DNA of 11,176 nucleotides from Phycisphaerales bacterium (GCA_011053245.1 DRGS01000081.1:1-11176), one strand, 5' to 3'; positions 1 to 7,572 are shown, counted from the stretch's first letter. Numbers and translations are program-made. Notes: generated by a model from the sequence alone, not told the origin.

Positions 1-349
1 CGGTGCTGGAGCCCATGGCGAACTCGTCCATATTGCACTTGCCTATCAGGACAGCATCTGCCCCTTGGAGTAGTTCGACGACGTGGGCGTCATAGACGCT
101 GTTGAAATTCTCTAAAATTTTCGAACCGCATGTCGTGGTACCTGTTGACATGGACATGTTGTCCTTGATAGCTATGGGGACACCGGCGAGGGAACCGACG
201 GGTTCGCCAGCGGCGATTTTTTTATCGATCTGTTTCGCCTTTTCCAGAGCTTCCTTACCGAACGTACTTAAATACGCGCCGACCGTAGGGTCGTGTTTTT
301 CGATCTGGTCGAGGACGGCTTGGGTTGCATCGCAGCTTTTGATCTTACC
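1..349 (-). CDS. gatA: GatA N-terminal region (inverted fragment, partial at both ends)
   Basis: The minus strand is open throughout and encodes the amidase-signature N-terminal region of aspartyl/glutamyl-tRNA amidotransferase subunit A. In order it reads [20 protein letters not shown], then a GVPIAIKDN motif carrying the catalytic Lys of the Ser-cisSer-Lys triad, then [20 protein letters not shown], where the window ends. Against remembered GatA sequences this covers roughly residues 15 to 126 of a ~485-residue protein. No start codon is included. GatA is the glutaminase subunit of GatCAB, which converts Glu-tRNA(Gln) and Asp-tRNA(Asn) to the correct products. The rest of the same protein lies on the opposite strand from about 347, so the gene as given is broken by an inversion junction. 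There is no ATG-to-stop ORF here, so standard gene callers may miss it. Identity as GatA is secure; whether the arrangement is real is doubtful. Confidence 0.9.
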
Positions 350-355
350 GGCGGC
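344..355. other. Inversion/fold-back junction inside gatA
   Basis: To the right, the plus strand reads as GatA from Thr-Gly-Gly-Ser-Ile-Arg (ACC at 347). The codons just before it (GAT CTT) do not give the expected Ser-Asp. To the left, the minus strand reads as the GatA N-terminus from about Gly-Lys-Ile-Lys (GGT, complement of 347-349). The join therefore falls within a few bases of 347-355. The string ACCGGCGGC fits both sides, suggesting short microhomology, though the parent sequences are needed to prove this. About 48 central residues, including the GGSSGGSAAA segment with the cis-Ser, and about 15 N-terminal residues are absent. Confidence 0.75.
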
Positions 356-1303
356 TCCATCCGGCAACCGGCAAGTTTCTGCGGCGTTGTAGGGCTGAAA
401 CCGACCTACGGCAGGGTTTCACGTTTCGGATTAGTCGCTTACGGTTCAAGCCTCGACCAGATCGGACCGCTGACGCGAAATGTTGCTGACGCTGCCCTTG
501 TCATGAACGTCATCTCCGGACACGACGACCGTGACTCAACCAGCATCTCCAGCGACATCGCCCCTGTCAGCGACTACCTTGCCGATCTCGACAAACCCGT
601 TAAGGGCCTGAAGATCGGCGTCGTCCCTAAGTTCAACGAAGGCGCAGACGAAGATGTTAGCAAAGCGATCGCCAAGGCCCTCGAAACTTATAAGTCAATC
701 GGCGCCGAGATCATCGAAATAACCATGCCCCACTTTGAATACGCCATCGCAGCCTATTACGTCATCGCAACCGCTGAGGCGTCCAGCAACCTGGCCCGCT
801 ATGACGGTGTCCACTACGGACACAGAACGGAAAACCCGAAGGACTATATCGAAGTGTATTCCAAATCACGCGCCGAAGCTTTCGGCGAAGAAGTAAAACG
901 CCGCATCATGTTAGGGACCTACGCCTTATCGAGCGGCTATTACGATGCCTATTACCTGCGTGCCCTCAAGGTGCGAAACCTCATCCGTAGCGATTTCACA
1001 AATGCGTTTGAAAGTTGCGATTGCGTCATAATGCCCGTTTCACCGACGACCGCATTTAAGATCGGAGAAAAAACTGACGACCCCTTACAGATGTACTTAG
1101 CTGACGTTTACACGATAGCTGCCAACCTCGCTGGCATACCCGGAATAAGCGTTCCCTGCGGATTCGACAGCAACGATCTGCCTATCGGATTGCAGATACT
1201 ATCGCCGAACTTCACCGAAGAAAAACTCCTGCGGGTCGCAAGAATGTACGAAAAACAAAACGACCTAAGCTCAAGGAAAGCAAAAGTCATTAGTCAGGAT
1301 TGA
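347..1303 (+). CDS. gatA: Aspartyl/glutamyl-tRNA amidotransferase subunit A, C-terminal two thirds
   Basis: This is the C-terminal ~318 residues of GatA, the glutamine-hydrolysing subunit of GatCAB, which transfers ammonia to misacylated Glu-tRNA(Gln) or Asp-tRNA(Asn). It starts at [20 protein letters not shown], which holds the nucleophilic Ser, and continues through [57 protein letters not shown] and [13 protein letters not shown], all typical of GatA. The reading frame is open upstream to an ATG at 293, but bases 293-346 are the antisense of the inverted GatA N-terminal coding region, so that start is not genuine. As written, this reading frame lacks the catalytic Lys and cis-Ser and could not encode a working enzyme. 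The stop codon lies 2 bp before the gatB start, as in a gatAB operon. gatC is not in the window. Confidence 0.93.
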   Translation, partial: TGGSIRQPASFCGVVGLKPTYGRVSRFGLVAYGSSLDQIGPLTRNVADAALVMNVISGHDDRDSTSISSDIAPVSDYLADLDKPVKGLKIGVVPKFNEGADEDVSKAIAKALETYKSIGAEIIEITMPHFEYAIAAYYVIATAEASSNLARYDGVHYGHRTENPKDYIEVYSKSRAEAFGEEVKRRIMLGTYALSSGYYDAYYLRALKVRNLIRSDFTNAFESCDCVIMPVSPTTAFKIGEKTDDPLQMYLADVYTIAANLAGIPGISVPCGFDSNDLPIGLQILSPNFTEEKLLRVARMYEKQNDLSSRKAKVISQD

Positions 1304-1305
1304 AA

Positions 1306-2769
1306 ATGAGTGATCTGGAATACAAAGTTATCGTTGGTTTAGAGATTCACGTTCATCTTGCGACTAAAACGAAGATGTTCTGCTCTTGTGAGCTTGCCTA
1401 TGGCGATACGGCCAACTCCCACGTCTGTCCCGTCTGCATCGGGATGCCGGGTGTTCTGCCGACGATGAACAAAAAGGCTTACGAGTACTCTGCTCTTACG
1501 GCGCTTGCCCTTAATTGCAGCATCCCGTCCTTTACCAAGTGGGATCGCAAGAGCTATTACTATCCCGACCTGCCGAAGAATTATCAGATCAGCCAGTACG
1601 ATCTACCCATGAGCGAAAAGGGCTATATCGAAATTCCGCTGGAAAATGGCGAAACGAAACATATCCGCATAATACGCGCCCACCTCGAAGAGGACGCAGG
1701 CAAGAACACACACACCTTCGGCAACTTCTCAGCCATCGACCTTAACCGCGCTGGCACTCCGCTGCTTGAGATCGTTACCGAACCGGATATGAACTCGCCG
1801 CATGAGGTCCGAGCGCTTGCCGTCGAACTCCAGAGGATCGTCCGCTACCTCGGCGTCTCCGAAGCCGACATGCAAAAGGGACACATGCGATTCGAGCCCA
1901 ATATCAATCTGCACATTACTAAGGACGGCAAAACATACAAGACGCCTATCTCCGAGGTTAAGAACCTGAATAGCTTCCGCGCTGTCGAACGCTCCGTTGC
2001 TTATGAGACCCGCAGACAGCTCGACAACTTCCGAGAAACCGGCATAACCATGGAGAGCGGCAACAAAGCCACTTACGGCTGGGATGATGAGAACCAATGC
2101 ACCGTCTTGCAGCGTGTAAAAGAAGAGGCCCACGATTACCGCTATTTCCCTGAGCCGGACCTGGTCCCGGTAGAGATGAACGACGAGTGGCTTGCTGAGA
2201 TAAAGTCAAACCTTTGCGAACTGCCCATCGCCAGACAGATGCGTTTCGTAAAGCAGTTTGGTCTTAGCGACTATGACGCTGGCGTTCTTACTGCCGACAG
2301 AGCGACCGCCGAATTCTTTGAAGAAGCAGTAAAAGCAGGCGGCGAGGCCAAAAGAGTCTGCAACCTGATAACACAGATTGGACTAAAGCTTGCAAATGAA
2401 AAGGGCTGCTCGGTTGCGGAACTGGGCATAACCGCCGAAAGCCTCGGCAAACTCGCCAAGATGGTTCAAGCCAGCGAAGTTAGCGCAACAGCATCTATCA
2501 CCATCTTCGAAGAAATGGCCCAAAGCGGCAAGGCTCCCGAAACCATCGCTCGCGAAAAGAACCTCGTTCAGAAATCAGATGTCGGAGAAATTGAGTCGCT
2601 CGTCGATGAAGTCATCGCCGCAAACGCACAAGCCGTGGAGGACGTTACCTCCGGCGGTAAAAAAGCGAAGAAAGCACGCGGCTTCCTGATGGGGCAGGTA
2701 ATGCAGAAGTCAAAGGGCCAGGCAAACCCGCAAGTAGTCTCACAAATTCTCGCAAAAAAACTTTCATGA
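1306..2769 (+). CDS. gatB: Aspartyl/glutamyl-tRNA amidotransferase subunit B
   Basis: GatB binds the misacylated tRNA and performs the kinase and transamidation step of GatCAB in the cytoplasm. The 488-residue product opens with YKVIVGLEIHVHL. It has the Zn-site cysteines C26, C28, C41 and C44 (MFCSC...VCPVC), then WDRKSYYYPDLPKNYQISQY and HLEEDAGK, all family hallmarks. The C-terminus carries the YqeY-like tail domain, ending in GFLMGQVMQKSKGQANP. Length matches the usual 470-500 residues. I place the start at ATG 1306 because AGGA at 1296-1299 is well spaced before it and the family begins just ahead of VIVGLEIH; an in-frame TTG at 1300 would add two residues. It is intact and follows gatA closely, so the two are probably co-transcribed. 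Confidence 0.97.
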   Translation: MSDLEYKVIVGLEIHVHLATKTKMFCSCELAYGDTANSHVCPVCIGMPGVLPTMNKKAYEYSALTALALNCSIPSFTKWDRKSYYYPDLPKNYQISQYDLPMSEKGYIEIPLENGETKHIRIIRAHLEEDAGKNTHTFGNFSAIDLNRAGTPLLEIVTEPDMNSPHEVRALAVELQRIVRYLGVSEADMQKGHMRFEPNINLHITKDGKTYKTPISEVKNLNSFRAVERSVAYETRRQLDNFRETGITMESGNKATYGWDDENQCTVLQRVKEEAHDYRYFPEPDLVPVEMNDEWLAEIKSNLCELPIARQMRFVKQFGLSDYDAGVLTADRATAEFFEEAVKAGGEAKRVCNLITQIGLKLANEKGCSVAELGITAESLGKLAKMVQASEVSATASITIFEEMAQSGKAPETIAREKNLVQKSDVGEIESLVDEVIAANAQAVEDVTSGGKKAKKARGFLMGQVMQKSKGQANPQVVSQILAKKLS

Positions 2770-2792
2770 CACAACGATGATTTGCTGAGGTA

Positions 2793-3431
2793 TTATTTCC
2801 TCTGAAAGACTTTGCTTTCTGAGCCTTCGAGGAGTCTTTTTATGTTCTCTACATGTCGGATGACTACCAGTGCCGGTATCAAAAGGGCAACTACCAAAAG
2901 CGGCCACAGCGTCGCGATCTGCCATGCCGGCTTTGCGATAATGAACCCTAACAAAACCACGGGGAACGCAACCGCCGCTGCCATTGACGCAAGTGAAATG
3001 TACTTCCAGATCAGCACACAAGCACCCCACACCGCAAATGCGATAACCCCGCACATCGTATAATACGGATACAATCCCAGCACTACCCCCAAACTCGTCG
3101 ACATCCCCTTGCCGCCCTTGAACCGCAGATACACCGGAAAAATATGCCCGGCTATCGTCGCGCACCCGACCGTCAGCCACAGCGAAAGCGACGCTACCGT
3201 AATATCGCCATCTGGTCTGAAAACCAACATCGGCACTAATCCCTTAAGGCAATCGAATGCAAAGCATGTATACGCCCACTTCTTGCCCAATGCCCTGGCA
3301 ACGTTCGTCGCCCCGATATTGCCCGAGCCGATCTTTCGCAGATCGATCCCGTGTGCCCTTGCGATGATCACACCGAAAGGCACGGAACCAAGCAAATACG
3401 CTGCTGCTATCGCGACAATATTATTGAACAT
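2793..3431 (-). CDS. plsY: Glycerol-3-phosphate acyltransferase PlsY
   Basis: This integral membrane enzyme transfers an acyl group from acyl-phosphate to glycerol-3-phosphate, making lysophosphatidic acid, the first step of phospholipid synthesis. The 212-residue protein has all three PlsY motifs: GSGNIGATN at residues 36-44, FKGGKG at 104-109 and RHVENIKRLLEG at 192-203. Several hydrophobic segments match the multi-pass fold (for example residues 5-25, 54-71, 80-100, 112-160 and 173-191). Length is normal. The start ATG lies 2 bp after the stop of the upstream glycosyltransferase gene, and the purine-rich AGGGA overlapping that gene's last codons serves as ribosome binding site, so translation is probably coupled. 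It is the last gene of the minus-strand run and converges on gatB. The partner plsX is not in the window. Confidence 0.96.
   Translation of the reverse strand: MFNNIVAIAAAYLLGSVPFGVIIARAHGIDLRKIGSGNIGATNVARALGKKWAYTCFAFDCLKGLVPMLVFRPDGDITVASLSLWLTVGCATIAGHIFPVYLRFKGGKGMSTSLGVVLGLYPYYTMCGVIAFAVWGACVLIWKYISLASMAAAVAFPVVLLGFIIAKPAWQIATLWPLLVVALLIPALVVIRHVENIKRLLEGSESKVFQRK
2800..2823. terminator. Weak imperfect hairpin near the gatB/plsY convergence
   Basis: CTC-T-GAAAG and CTTTC-T-GAG form a 9-position stem with one mismatch around a 6-base loop, lying within the last codons of plsY just after the 23-bp gap between the two stop codons. It could help end gatB transcripts read rightward. No T-run directly follows the stem (a TCTTTTT lies about 12 bases further right) and the GC content is low, so it is a poor intrinsic terminator. 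It may be only a coincidence of coding sequence. Confidence 0.2.
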
Positions 3432-3433
3432 TT

Positions 3434-4615
3434 CTAATCCCTATTTCTTTTCAGTATCGAGTCGTAAAGCGTAACAAGTTTTTGACCATGTTTCAAGATC
3501 GACACCTTATCCCGCAGTTTATCTTCGACGATAGCCCGGGTCGCTTCGGCGGCGTTGGCCGGATTGGCAAAATGCGCTATCGCCCTCGCCAGTCCCTTAA
3601 CATCTCCGGGCCTATCGATGATCGCGCCGTGACGCTTATCGACGAATGCCTCAGAGGCTCCGTTAAACAGCGTGGTAATAACCGGCTTGGCCGCTGCCAA
3701 TGCTTCGAGGATGAAACGCGAACACGGATCGTAATATGTCGGCAGCACGGCAATATCGCAAATAGACAGCGTCGATTGGATATGCCGCAGCTTACCGAGA
3801 AAGATCACCCGGTCGCTGGCTCCAACCTTTTCGGCTAAATGACGGTAAGCCCTCGAACTGCCGGAACCTGCAACTACGAGATAAACCGGCCTTGCGGTCT
3901 TTTGCTTTGTCAGGATCCCCATTGCCTTGATCAGCGGCGTCAGACCCTTAAGTCTGAAATTATTGGCTGCAAAGAGGCACATCACCGCATCGTCGGCCTG
4001 ACGGATACCGAGCATCGTATATATCTGGGTCTGAAGTTTATAGGCTTCGTCGGTATCGACCTTGTTAGCAACCTTGACGCCGTTGCGAATAGTGACGAGT
4101 CTGTCATCGTCGATATTGTAGTGCCGCCTGAAATGTTCGGCTACGTATTCCGAAAGCGCCGCTGTCACCGTAGAGCTGCCCCTTGTGCAAAGCACGCGTT
4201 CGGCATTGAGCAGTTCGGACCTGCGGATATTGGCATAGTGCGTGATCAACTTGATCGACGAAACGACCTTGCTGTCATAGCTTGCCGCGTTCCTTACGAT
4301 AGACTCCGGATACGCTCCGCCGCGCGGCTGATAAACATCGGCAAACGGCAGCGGCAAAGTGCTATGAATGATGTCGTAATGGTTCCTTGTGAAGTGATCC
4401 TTCAGAGCATATTCGAACTGCTTTAGCGAGGTCCGCTTACCCGAGGCGTTTGGGCAGAGAACCTTTACGTTCTTAGCGTCCATCTGGCCCTTGGCTGCAA
4501 GCACTGTAACCTTCACATTGAGCGTGGACAACTTACTTGCCAATTCAAAAACGCTGCGCTCGGCCCCGCCAAGGGCAATATCGGCCCGTTCGATTATTAT
4601 CGCTGCTTTTATCAT
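3434..4615 (-). CDS. GT4-family glycosyltransferase, WaaG/RfaG-like (LPS core)
   Basis: This 393-residue GT-B glycosyltransferase resembles WaaG, the enzyme that adds the first outer-core hexose to heptose II on the cytoplasmic side of the inner membrane. The N-terminal half has GGAER at residues 16-20, typical of GT4 enzymes acting on LPS. RNGV is at 177-180, and AANNFRLKG at 216-224 holds the Lys expected to contact the nucleotide-sugar phosphates. LPTYYDPCSR at 291-300 followed by FILEALAAAKPVITT matches the WaaG donor-binding region; the first Glu of the usual EX7E motif is Asp here (D296) and the second is E304. It lies directly after a WaaP-like kinase gene and 2 bp before plsY. The pairing with waaP mirrors the waaG-waaP order of enterobacterial core operons in reverse. 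The sugar donor cannot be told from sequence. Family call is firm; the WaaG role is likely. Confidence 0.88.
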   Translation of the reverse strand: MIKAAIIIERADIALGGAERSVFELASKLSTLNVKVTVLAAKGQMDAKNVKVLCPNASGKRTSLKQFEYALKDHFTRNHYDIIHSTLPLPFADVYQPRGGAYPESIVRNAASYDSKVVSSIKLITHYANIRRSELLNAERVLCTRGSSTVTAALSEYVAEHFRRHYNIDDDRLVTIRNGVKVANKVDTDEAYKLQTQIYTMLGIRQADDAVMCLFAANNFRLKGLTPLIKAMGILTKQKTARPVYLVVAGSGSSRAYRHLAEKVGASDRVIFLGKLRHIQSTLSICDIAVLPTYYDPCSRFILEALAAAKPVITTLFNGASEAFVDKRHGAIIDRPGDVKGLARAIAHFANPANAAEATRAIVEDKLRDKVSILKHGQKLVTLYDSILKRNRD

Positions 4616-4623
4616 ATCGCTGG

Positions 4624-4652
4624 ATTATACCGGCTAAAACCCTACATTGCAA
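4624..4652 (-). promoter_or_regulatory. Possible internal sigma-70-type promoter before the WaaG-like gene
   Basis: On the minus strand TTGCAA (4652-4647) and a perfect TATAAT (4629-4624) are separated by exactly 17 bases. The -35 matches consensus at 4 of 6 positions. The -10 lies only 8 bases before the ATG at 4615, so a transcript would be leaderless or nearly so. It overlaps the end of the upstream kinase gene. A chance match is possible, and promoter consensus for this lineage is unknown. Confidence 0.3.
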
Positions 4653-5496
4653 ATGGAACCTGCCTGCCGTGACGCATATCATGCTCGGCTATTCTCCATG
4701 CCTTACTCTTGACAAGACGAATAAAGAACCTGTCCGACGCCGTAAGGGTGCTTAACCCGGCGTATCGCAGGTAAAAACGAAGCCGATCCGCACGCGAAAA
4801 ATAATTCCCCGGAGCCGAATAATATAACTGGGCGATATCTTTTACGCGGTATTTGAAGGCGGAGGCCTTCGGTTTGAATGTTCGCTGCAGGTCTATTAGA
4901 TAAAATTCGCCATTTTCTCCGAAAAAAATATGAGCGAAATAAAGATCGCGATGAAAATACCCCGTCTCATGGAACTTGCGGACAAAATCGGCAAGAGCAT
5001 TTATGAAATCCCTTTTCGCTCTGGCTGCTTGCGGCGCTGACGGTTCAAGGATGAAATCCGGCAGCTTTCGCTCTATTGATTCGGCTGCGGGGATCTTCTC
5101 TGTGACGATAAAACTCCGCCTTTCGAACATGCCCTTAAACTGCGACCCGTAAGCGATCGTCTTCGGCGTCTTGATACCAGCCTCATTCAATATCTCCGCC
5201 GGCAACCTGTCGAAATCCGCTATGCTCTGCCGCCGCCCGCCCTGCGTCCATCTCTTGACTTGATCTAATATCGGCGGATTGTCATATCGCTTCAAAAAGA
5301 GAGTTGTGTCAGGCCCGGTGATATCGAAAGTCATCCGCGTCCTGTACTTTGAGATATTTGATTTGACCAGTTCGGTCCCACCGCTGAAATCAAAGATCGA
5401 ATCGATGCTGACAAGCCCCTGCTGTTCAAAGGCTGCTGCGAACTCTTCGTCTACGAAGAAATCTTCCGAAACTTGTAAAAAAATCTGTTCGCTCAT
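4642..5496 (-). CDS. LPS core kinase, WaaP/RfaP-Kdo kinase family
   Basis: This 284-residue protein belongs to the protein-kinase-like lipopolysaccharide kinases that phosphorylate an inner-core sugar (heptose I for WaaP, Kdo for KdkA). Visible kinase features are the ATP-binding Lys in FLKRYD (K69), the catalytic loop YFHRDLYFAHIFF with H182, R183 and D184, and the metal-binding Asp in LIDLQR (D202), which replaces the DFG motif as is usual in this family. Length is slightly over the usual 240-270, with an N-terminal extension of about 30 residues. There is no signal peptide or membrane segment, fitting a cytoplasmic peripheral enzyme. It sits between the heptosyltransferase gene (15 bp) and the WaaG-like gene (26 bp), so a core-heptose kinase role is favoured. 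The exact phosphate acceptor is inferred, not shown. Confidence 0.85.
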   Translation of the reverse strand: MSEQIFLQVSEDFFVDEEFAAAFEQQGLVSIDSIFDFSGGTELVKSNISKYRTRMTFDITGPDTTLFLKRYDNPPILDQVKRWTQGGRRQSIADFDRLPAEILNEAGIKTPKTIAYGSQFKGMFERRSFIVTEKIPAAESIERKLPDFILEPSAPQAARAKRDFINALADFVRKFHETGYFHRDLYFAHIFFGENGEFYLIDLQRTFKPKASAFKYRVKDIAQLYYSAPGNYFSRADRLRFYLRYAGLSTLTASDRFFIRLVKSKAWRIAEHDMRHGRQVPFAM

Positions 5497-5511
5497 AACT
5501 TGATACCTATT

Positions 5512-6534
5512 TTATCCAGCTAACATTTTTCCTGCTTCTTCACAGACCCGCTCGACACTGATAGCCTCCATGCACAGATGCGAAGGTTCAGTGCATTTCG
5601 GTTTCGCGCACGGTGCGCACGCCGCATGTCCCGTAATCTCTATTTCGTTTTCATAACCCGTCCGGGTCCATGCCGGGTCGTTCGGCCCAAAAAGCGTTAT
5701 CACTTTTCGATCAAGGGCTATCGCGATATGTCGCGGTCCGGTATCGTTTGTTATTACAAGTTCGGCCCTGGCAAACAAAGCCTTTAACTCACCGAGGCTA
5801 ACCGGCGTTTCGGCAAGATTGTAAACTTTATTTTTTGACAACCGGCAAATGTCACCGGCTATTTTTTCTTCGGCTTCGTTAGGCGCAACTGATACAACTA
5901 CGGTTGCGCCAAATCGCTCTATGATGTGGTCGGCTGTTTTTGCGAACCGCTCCGAAAGCCAGCATTTACTCGGCCCGAACGCCCCGCCCGGTACGAGTAT
6001 CACAATCGGCCCGTCAGATGGCAGGAACGTTTTCAGCTTTTGCTGTATTGCTTCCGCATCTCCGGCATCGACACTCAGTCCGAGCCTGCGGTTGGAAATA
6101 TCGCACTCTAAGTGCTTTGCTATTTCAAGATAGTAATCGATCATTACAACAGGCTTGAATGTCCCGTCGCTGTTCTTTTGCGGATGGAGCTTTGACGTCA
6201 GAAAGATTCCTCGACCGTCCCTTGCGTATCCTATCCGCTCAGGGATGCGGGCAAGAGATGTGATCATCGCAGACCCGAACGAATTCTTAAAGAGTATCGC
6301 TTTATCGAAATGATGTTGTCGTAATGTATGTATAAGCTCGACGGACTTTTTCGGAGCTTCGATCCATTCGTCGGCAAAATCGGAAGGACTCAGCACATCT
6401 TTGACTACCCCCTTTGCGAGGAAACATATCCATGCTTCGGAAAAACGCTCCCGCAAACTGCGCAAAGCCGGAGTGCAAAGGATAGCATCGCCAAGCGGCG
6501 AGGGAAGATATACTAATATTTTTTCCTGCTCCAT
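5512..6534 (-). CDS. waaF: ADP-heptose:LPS heptosyltransferase, WaaF-like (GT9)
   Basis: This 340-residue GT9 enzyme transfers L,D-heptose from ADP-heptose onto the growing LPS inner core at the cytoplasmic face of the inner membrane. It begins with LVYLPSPLGDAILCTPALRS, where D16 is the expected catalytic base. PGGAFGPSK (182-190), NDTGPRHIA (263-271) and FGPNDPAWT (282-290) match the donor-binding lobe of WaaF. Near the C-terminus a four-Cys cluster (C306, C309, C314, C321) matches the CxxC...C...C pattern common in WaaF-type proteins. Length is typical. It lies 15 bp after gmhB and 15 bp before the kinase gene, inside the ADP-heptose operon, and AGGG near its ATG can act as ribosome binding site. 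A WaaC-type assignment is less likely from the PGGAFGPSK and Cys-cluster features. Confidence 0.88.
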   Translation of the reverse strand: MEQEKILVYLPSPLGDAILCTPALRSLRERFSEAWICFLAKGVVKDVLSPSDFADEWIEAPKKSVELIHTLRQHHFDKAILFKNSFGSAMITSLARIPERIGYARDGRGIFLTSKLHPQKNSDGTFKPVVMIDYYLEIAKHLECDISNRRLGLSVDAGDAEAIQQKLKTFLPSDGPIVILVPGGAFGPSKCWLSERFAKTADHIIERFGATVVVSVAPNEAEEKIAGDICRLSKNKVYNLAETPVSLGELKALFARAELVITNDTGPRHIAIALDRKVITLFGPNDPAWTRTGYENEIEITGHAACAPCAKPKCTEPSHLCMEAISVERVCEEAGKMLAG

Positions 6535-6549
6535 GATGCCCTGCCGAGA

Positions 6550-7548
6550 TTATTTACCATCCCGTAACATGTACAATCCGATCGTCATAAGTTGAAGCAC
6601 GATCGCATAACCAATGGAGGTATGCACCGCGGTAACGCTCCGCGACGAATCCATCAACAACCATAGACTAAGCAGCAAACAGAACACTACCAGCCCCTGC
6701 GAAATACCCGCAAAAAGTTTAGCCAATGAAAACTCGTGAAACATATCTTCACGGCGACCGGTCCTTACTTGCCTGAGTACCTCTTCGAGCAGCCGATGCG
6801 TCTTCTCAGGATGAGCCGGTTTAGCATTGGATGAGGTTTGCTCGGCAATGGTTTCTGGTTGCTCGAAAACCGCCGCCGCATCCAGTGCTGAGATTGAATC
6901 TGTCACAGAACCCGTGGATTTGGCTGTGGTTGTTTCGACTACCGGCAACAACTCTTTTGACTCGGAAGCCCCTGAAATTTTTTCCTGCAAGTGCTGCATC
7001 TTCACGATGTTTGTAGCTTCTCTTATGTTCACCGCCTTCTTATCCGGTTCCGGGTCGCCGACCTTCTTGCACGCAGGTCTCACCGAGGAGTTTATCAGTA
7101 TAGTTTTGCACCCCGCCCGCAACCCGGCGGTTATGTCGCGATACGAGTTGCCTACCATCCACGACTGCGAAAGATCAATATCATGCTCGTTAGCGGCTTT
7201 TAAGATCATGCCCGGATTCGGCTTTCGCAGATCGCTTTCCTTACTGAATTTCGGTATCGCACCATTGGGATGATACGGGCAGTAGTAGATCGCATCGAGA
7301 TATGCCCCTTCACGACCAAGCAGCGTCTTGAGCCGGTGGTGAATATCGGCAATCGCCTCTTCCTTTATAATGCCCCTTGCAACCCCGGATTGATTACTGA
7401 TAACTATGAGCTTGTAACCCATTTGTTTTAGCTCGACAAGTGAAGCAGCCGCAGATGGCAAAAGTTTTACCTGATCGGGACTGTTGATATACCCCGTGTC
7501 CTCGATCAGTGTGTCGTCGCGGTCAAGAAATATTGCTTTATTACTCAT
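6550..7548 (-). CDS. gmhB: Heptose-1,7-bisphosphate phosphatase with membrane-anchored C-terminal extension
   Basis: Residues 1-180 form a HAD-superfamily GmhB domain, which removes the 7-phosphate from D-glycero-D-manno-heptose 1,7-bisphosphate between the two HldE reactions. Seen are FLDRDDTLIE (nucleophile D9, acid/base D11), SNQSG (51-55), CPYHP (C90, H93), LRKPNPGM (107-114) and MVGNSYRDI (131-139). Two oddities: the CxC that completes the zinc site in E. coli GmhB reads ESD here, and the usual Asp of motif IV (GD) is N134, with D138 kept. GmhB and the related HisB phosphatase are normally ~180-190 residues; this protein has 332. The extra part is a Ser/Thr/Ala/Glu-rich linker (~195-245), a charged helical stretch (~247-275) and two hydrophobic segments (~279-299 and ~310-327), predicting membrane attachment. 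It lies 24 bp after hldE with a good AGGA site. The function of the tail is unknown. Confidence 0.85.
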   Translation of the reverse strand: MSNKAIFLDRDDTLIEDTGYINSPDQVKLLPSAAASLVELKQMGYKLIVISNQSGVARGIIKEEAIADIHHRLKTLLGREGAYLDAIYYCPYHPNGAIPKFSKESDLRKPNPGMILKAANEHDIDLSQSWMVGNSYRDITAGLRAGCKTILINSSVRPACKKVGDPEPDKKAVNIREATNIVKMQHLQEKISGASESKELLPVVETTTAKSTGSVTDSISALDAAAVFEQPETIAEQTSSNAKPAHPEKTHRLLEEVLRQVRTGRREDMFHEFSLAKLFAGISQGLVVFCLLLSLWLLMDSSRSVTAVHTSIGYAIVLQLMTIGLYMLRDGK

Positions 7549-7572
7549 TGGTTTTCCTGAAAAATAGGAGTA

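Noticed and set aside
1..355. A phase-variable invertible switch in gatA
   Set aside because: No flanking inverted repeats or recombinase gene are visible, and switching off a core translation gene makes little sense; a chimera explains the data better.
102..392. A 96-codon plus-strand ORF at the left edge
   Set aside because: Its first part is antisense to clear GatA N-terminal coding on the minus strand, and its end overlaps the true GatA frame; the peptide resembles nothing known.
1729..2133. A 134-codon minus-strand ORF within gatB
   Set aside because: Antisense shadow of intact, well-conserved gatB; no recognisable features and no ribosome binding site.
2750..2770. A run of A residues near the end of gatB as a possible slippage site
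   Set aside because: It is only two Lys codons in the normal tail of GatB, and the frame ends as expected for the family.
2764..3180. A 138-codon minus-strand ORF overlapping plsY
   Set aside because: Same strand, different frame from plsY, which contains all three family motifs; the alternative frame gives a Cys/Gly/Val-rich peptide without homology that I recognise.
3839..4426. A 195-codon plus-strand ORF
   Set aside because: It lies fully antisense to the WaaG-like glycosyltransferase gene, whose motifs are unmistakable; the long open frame follows from the codon bias of the real gene.
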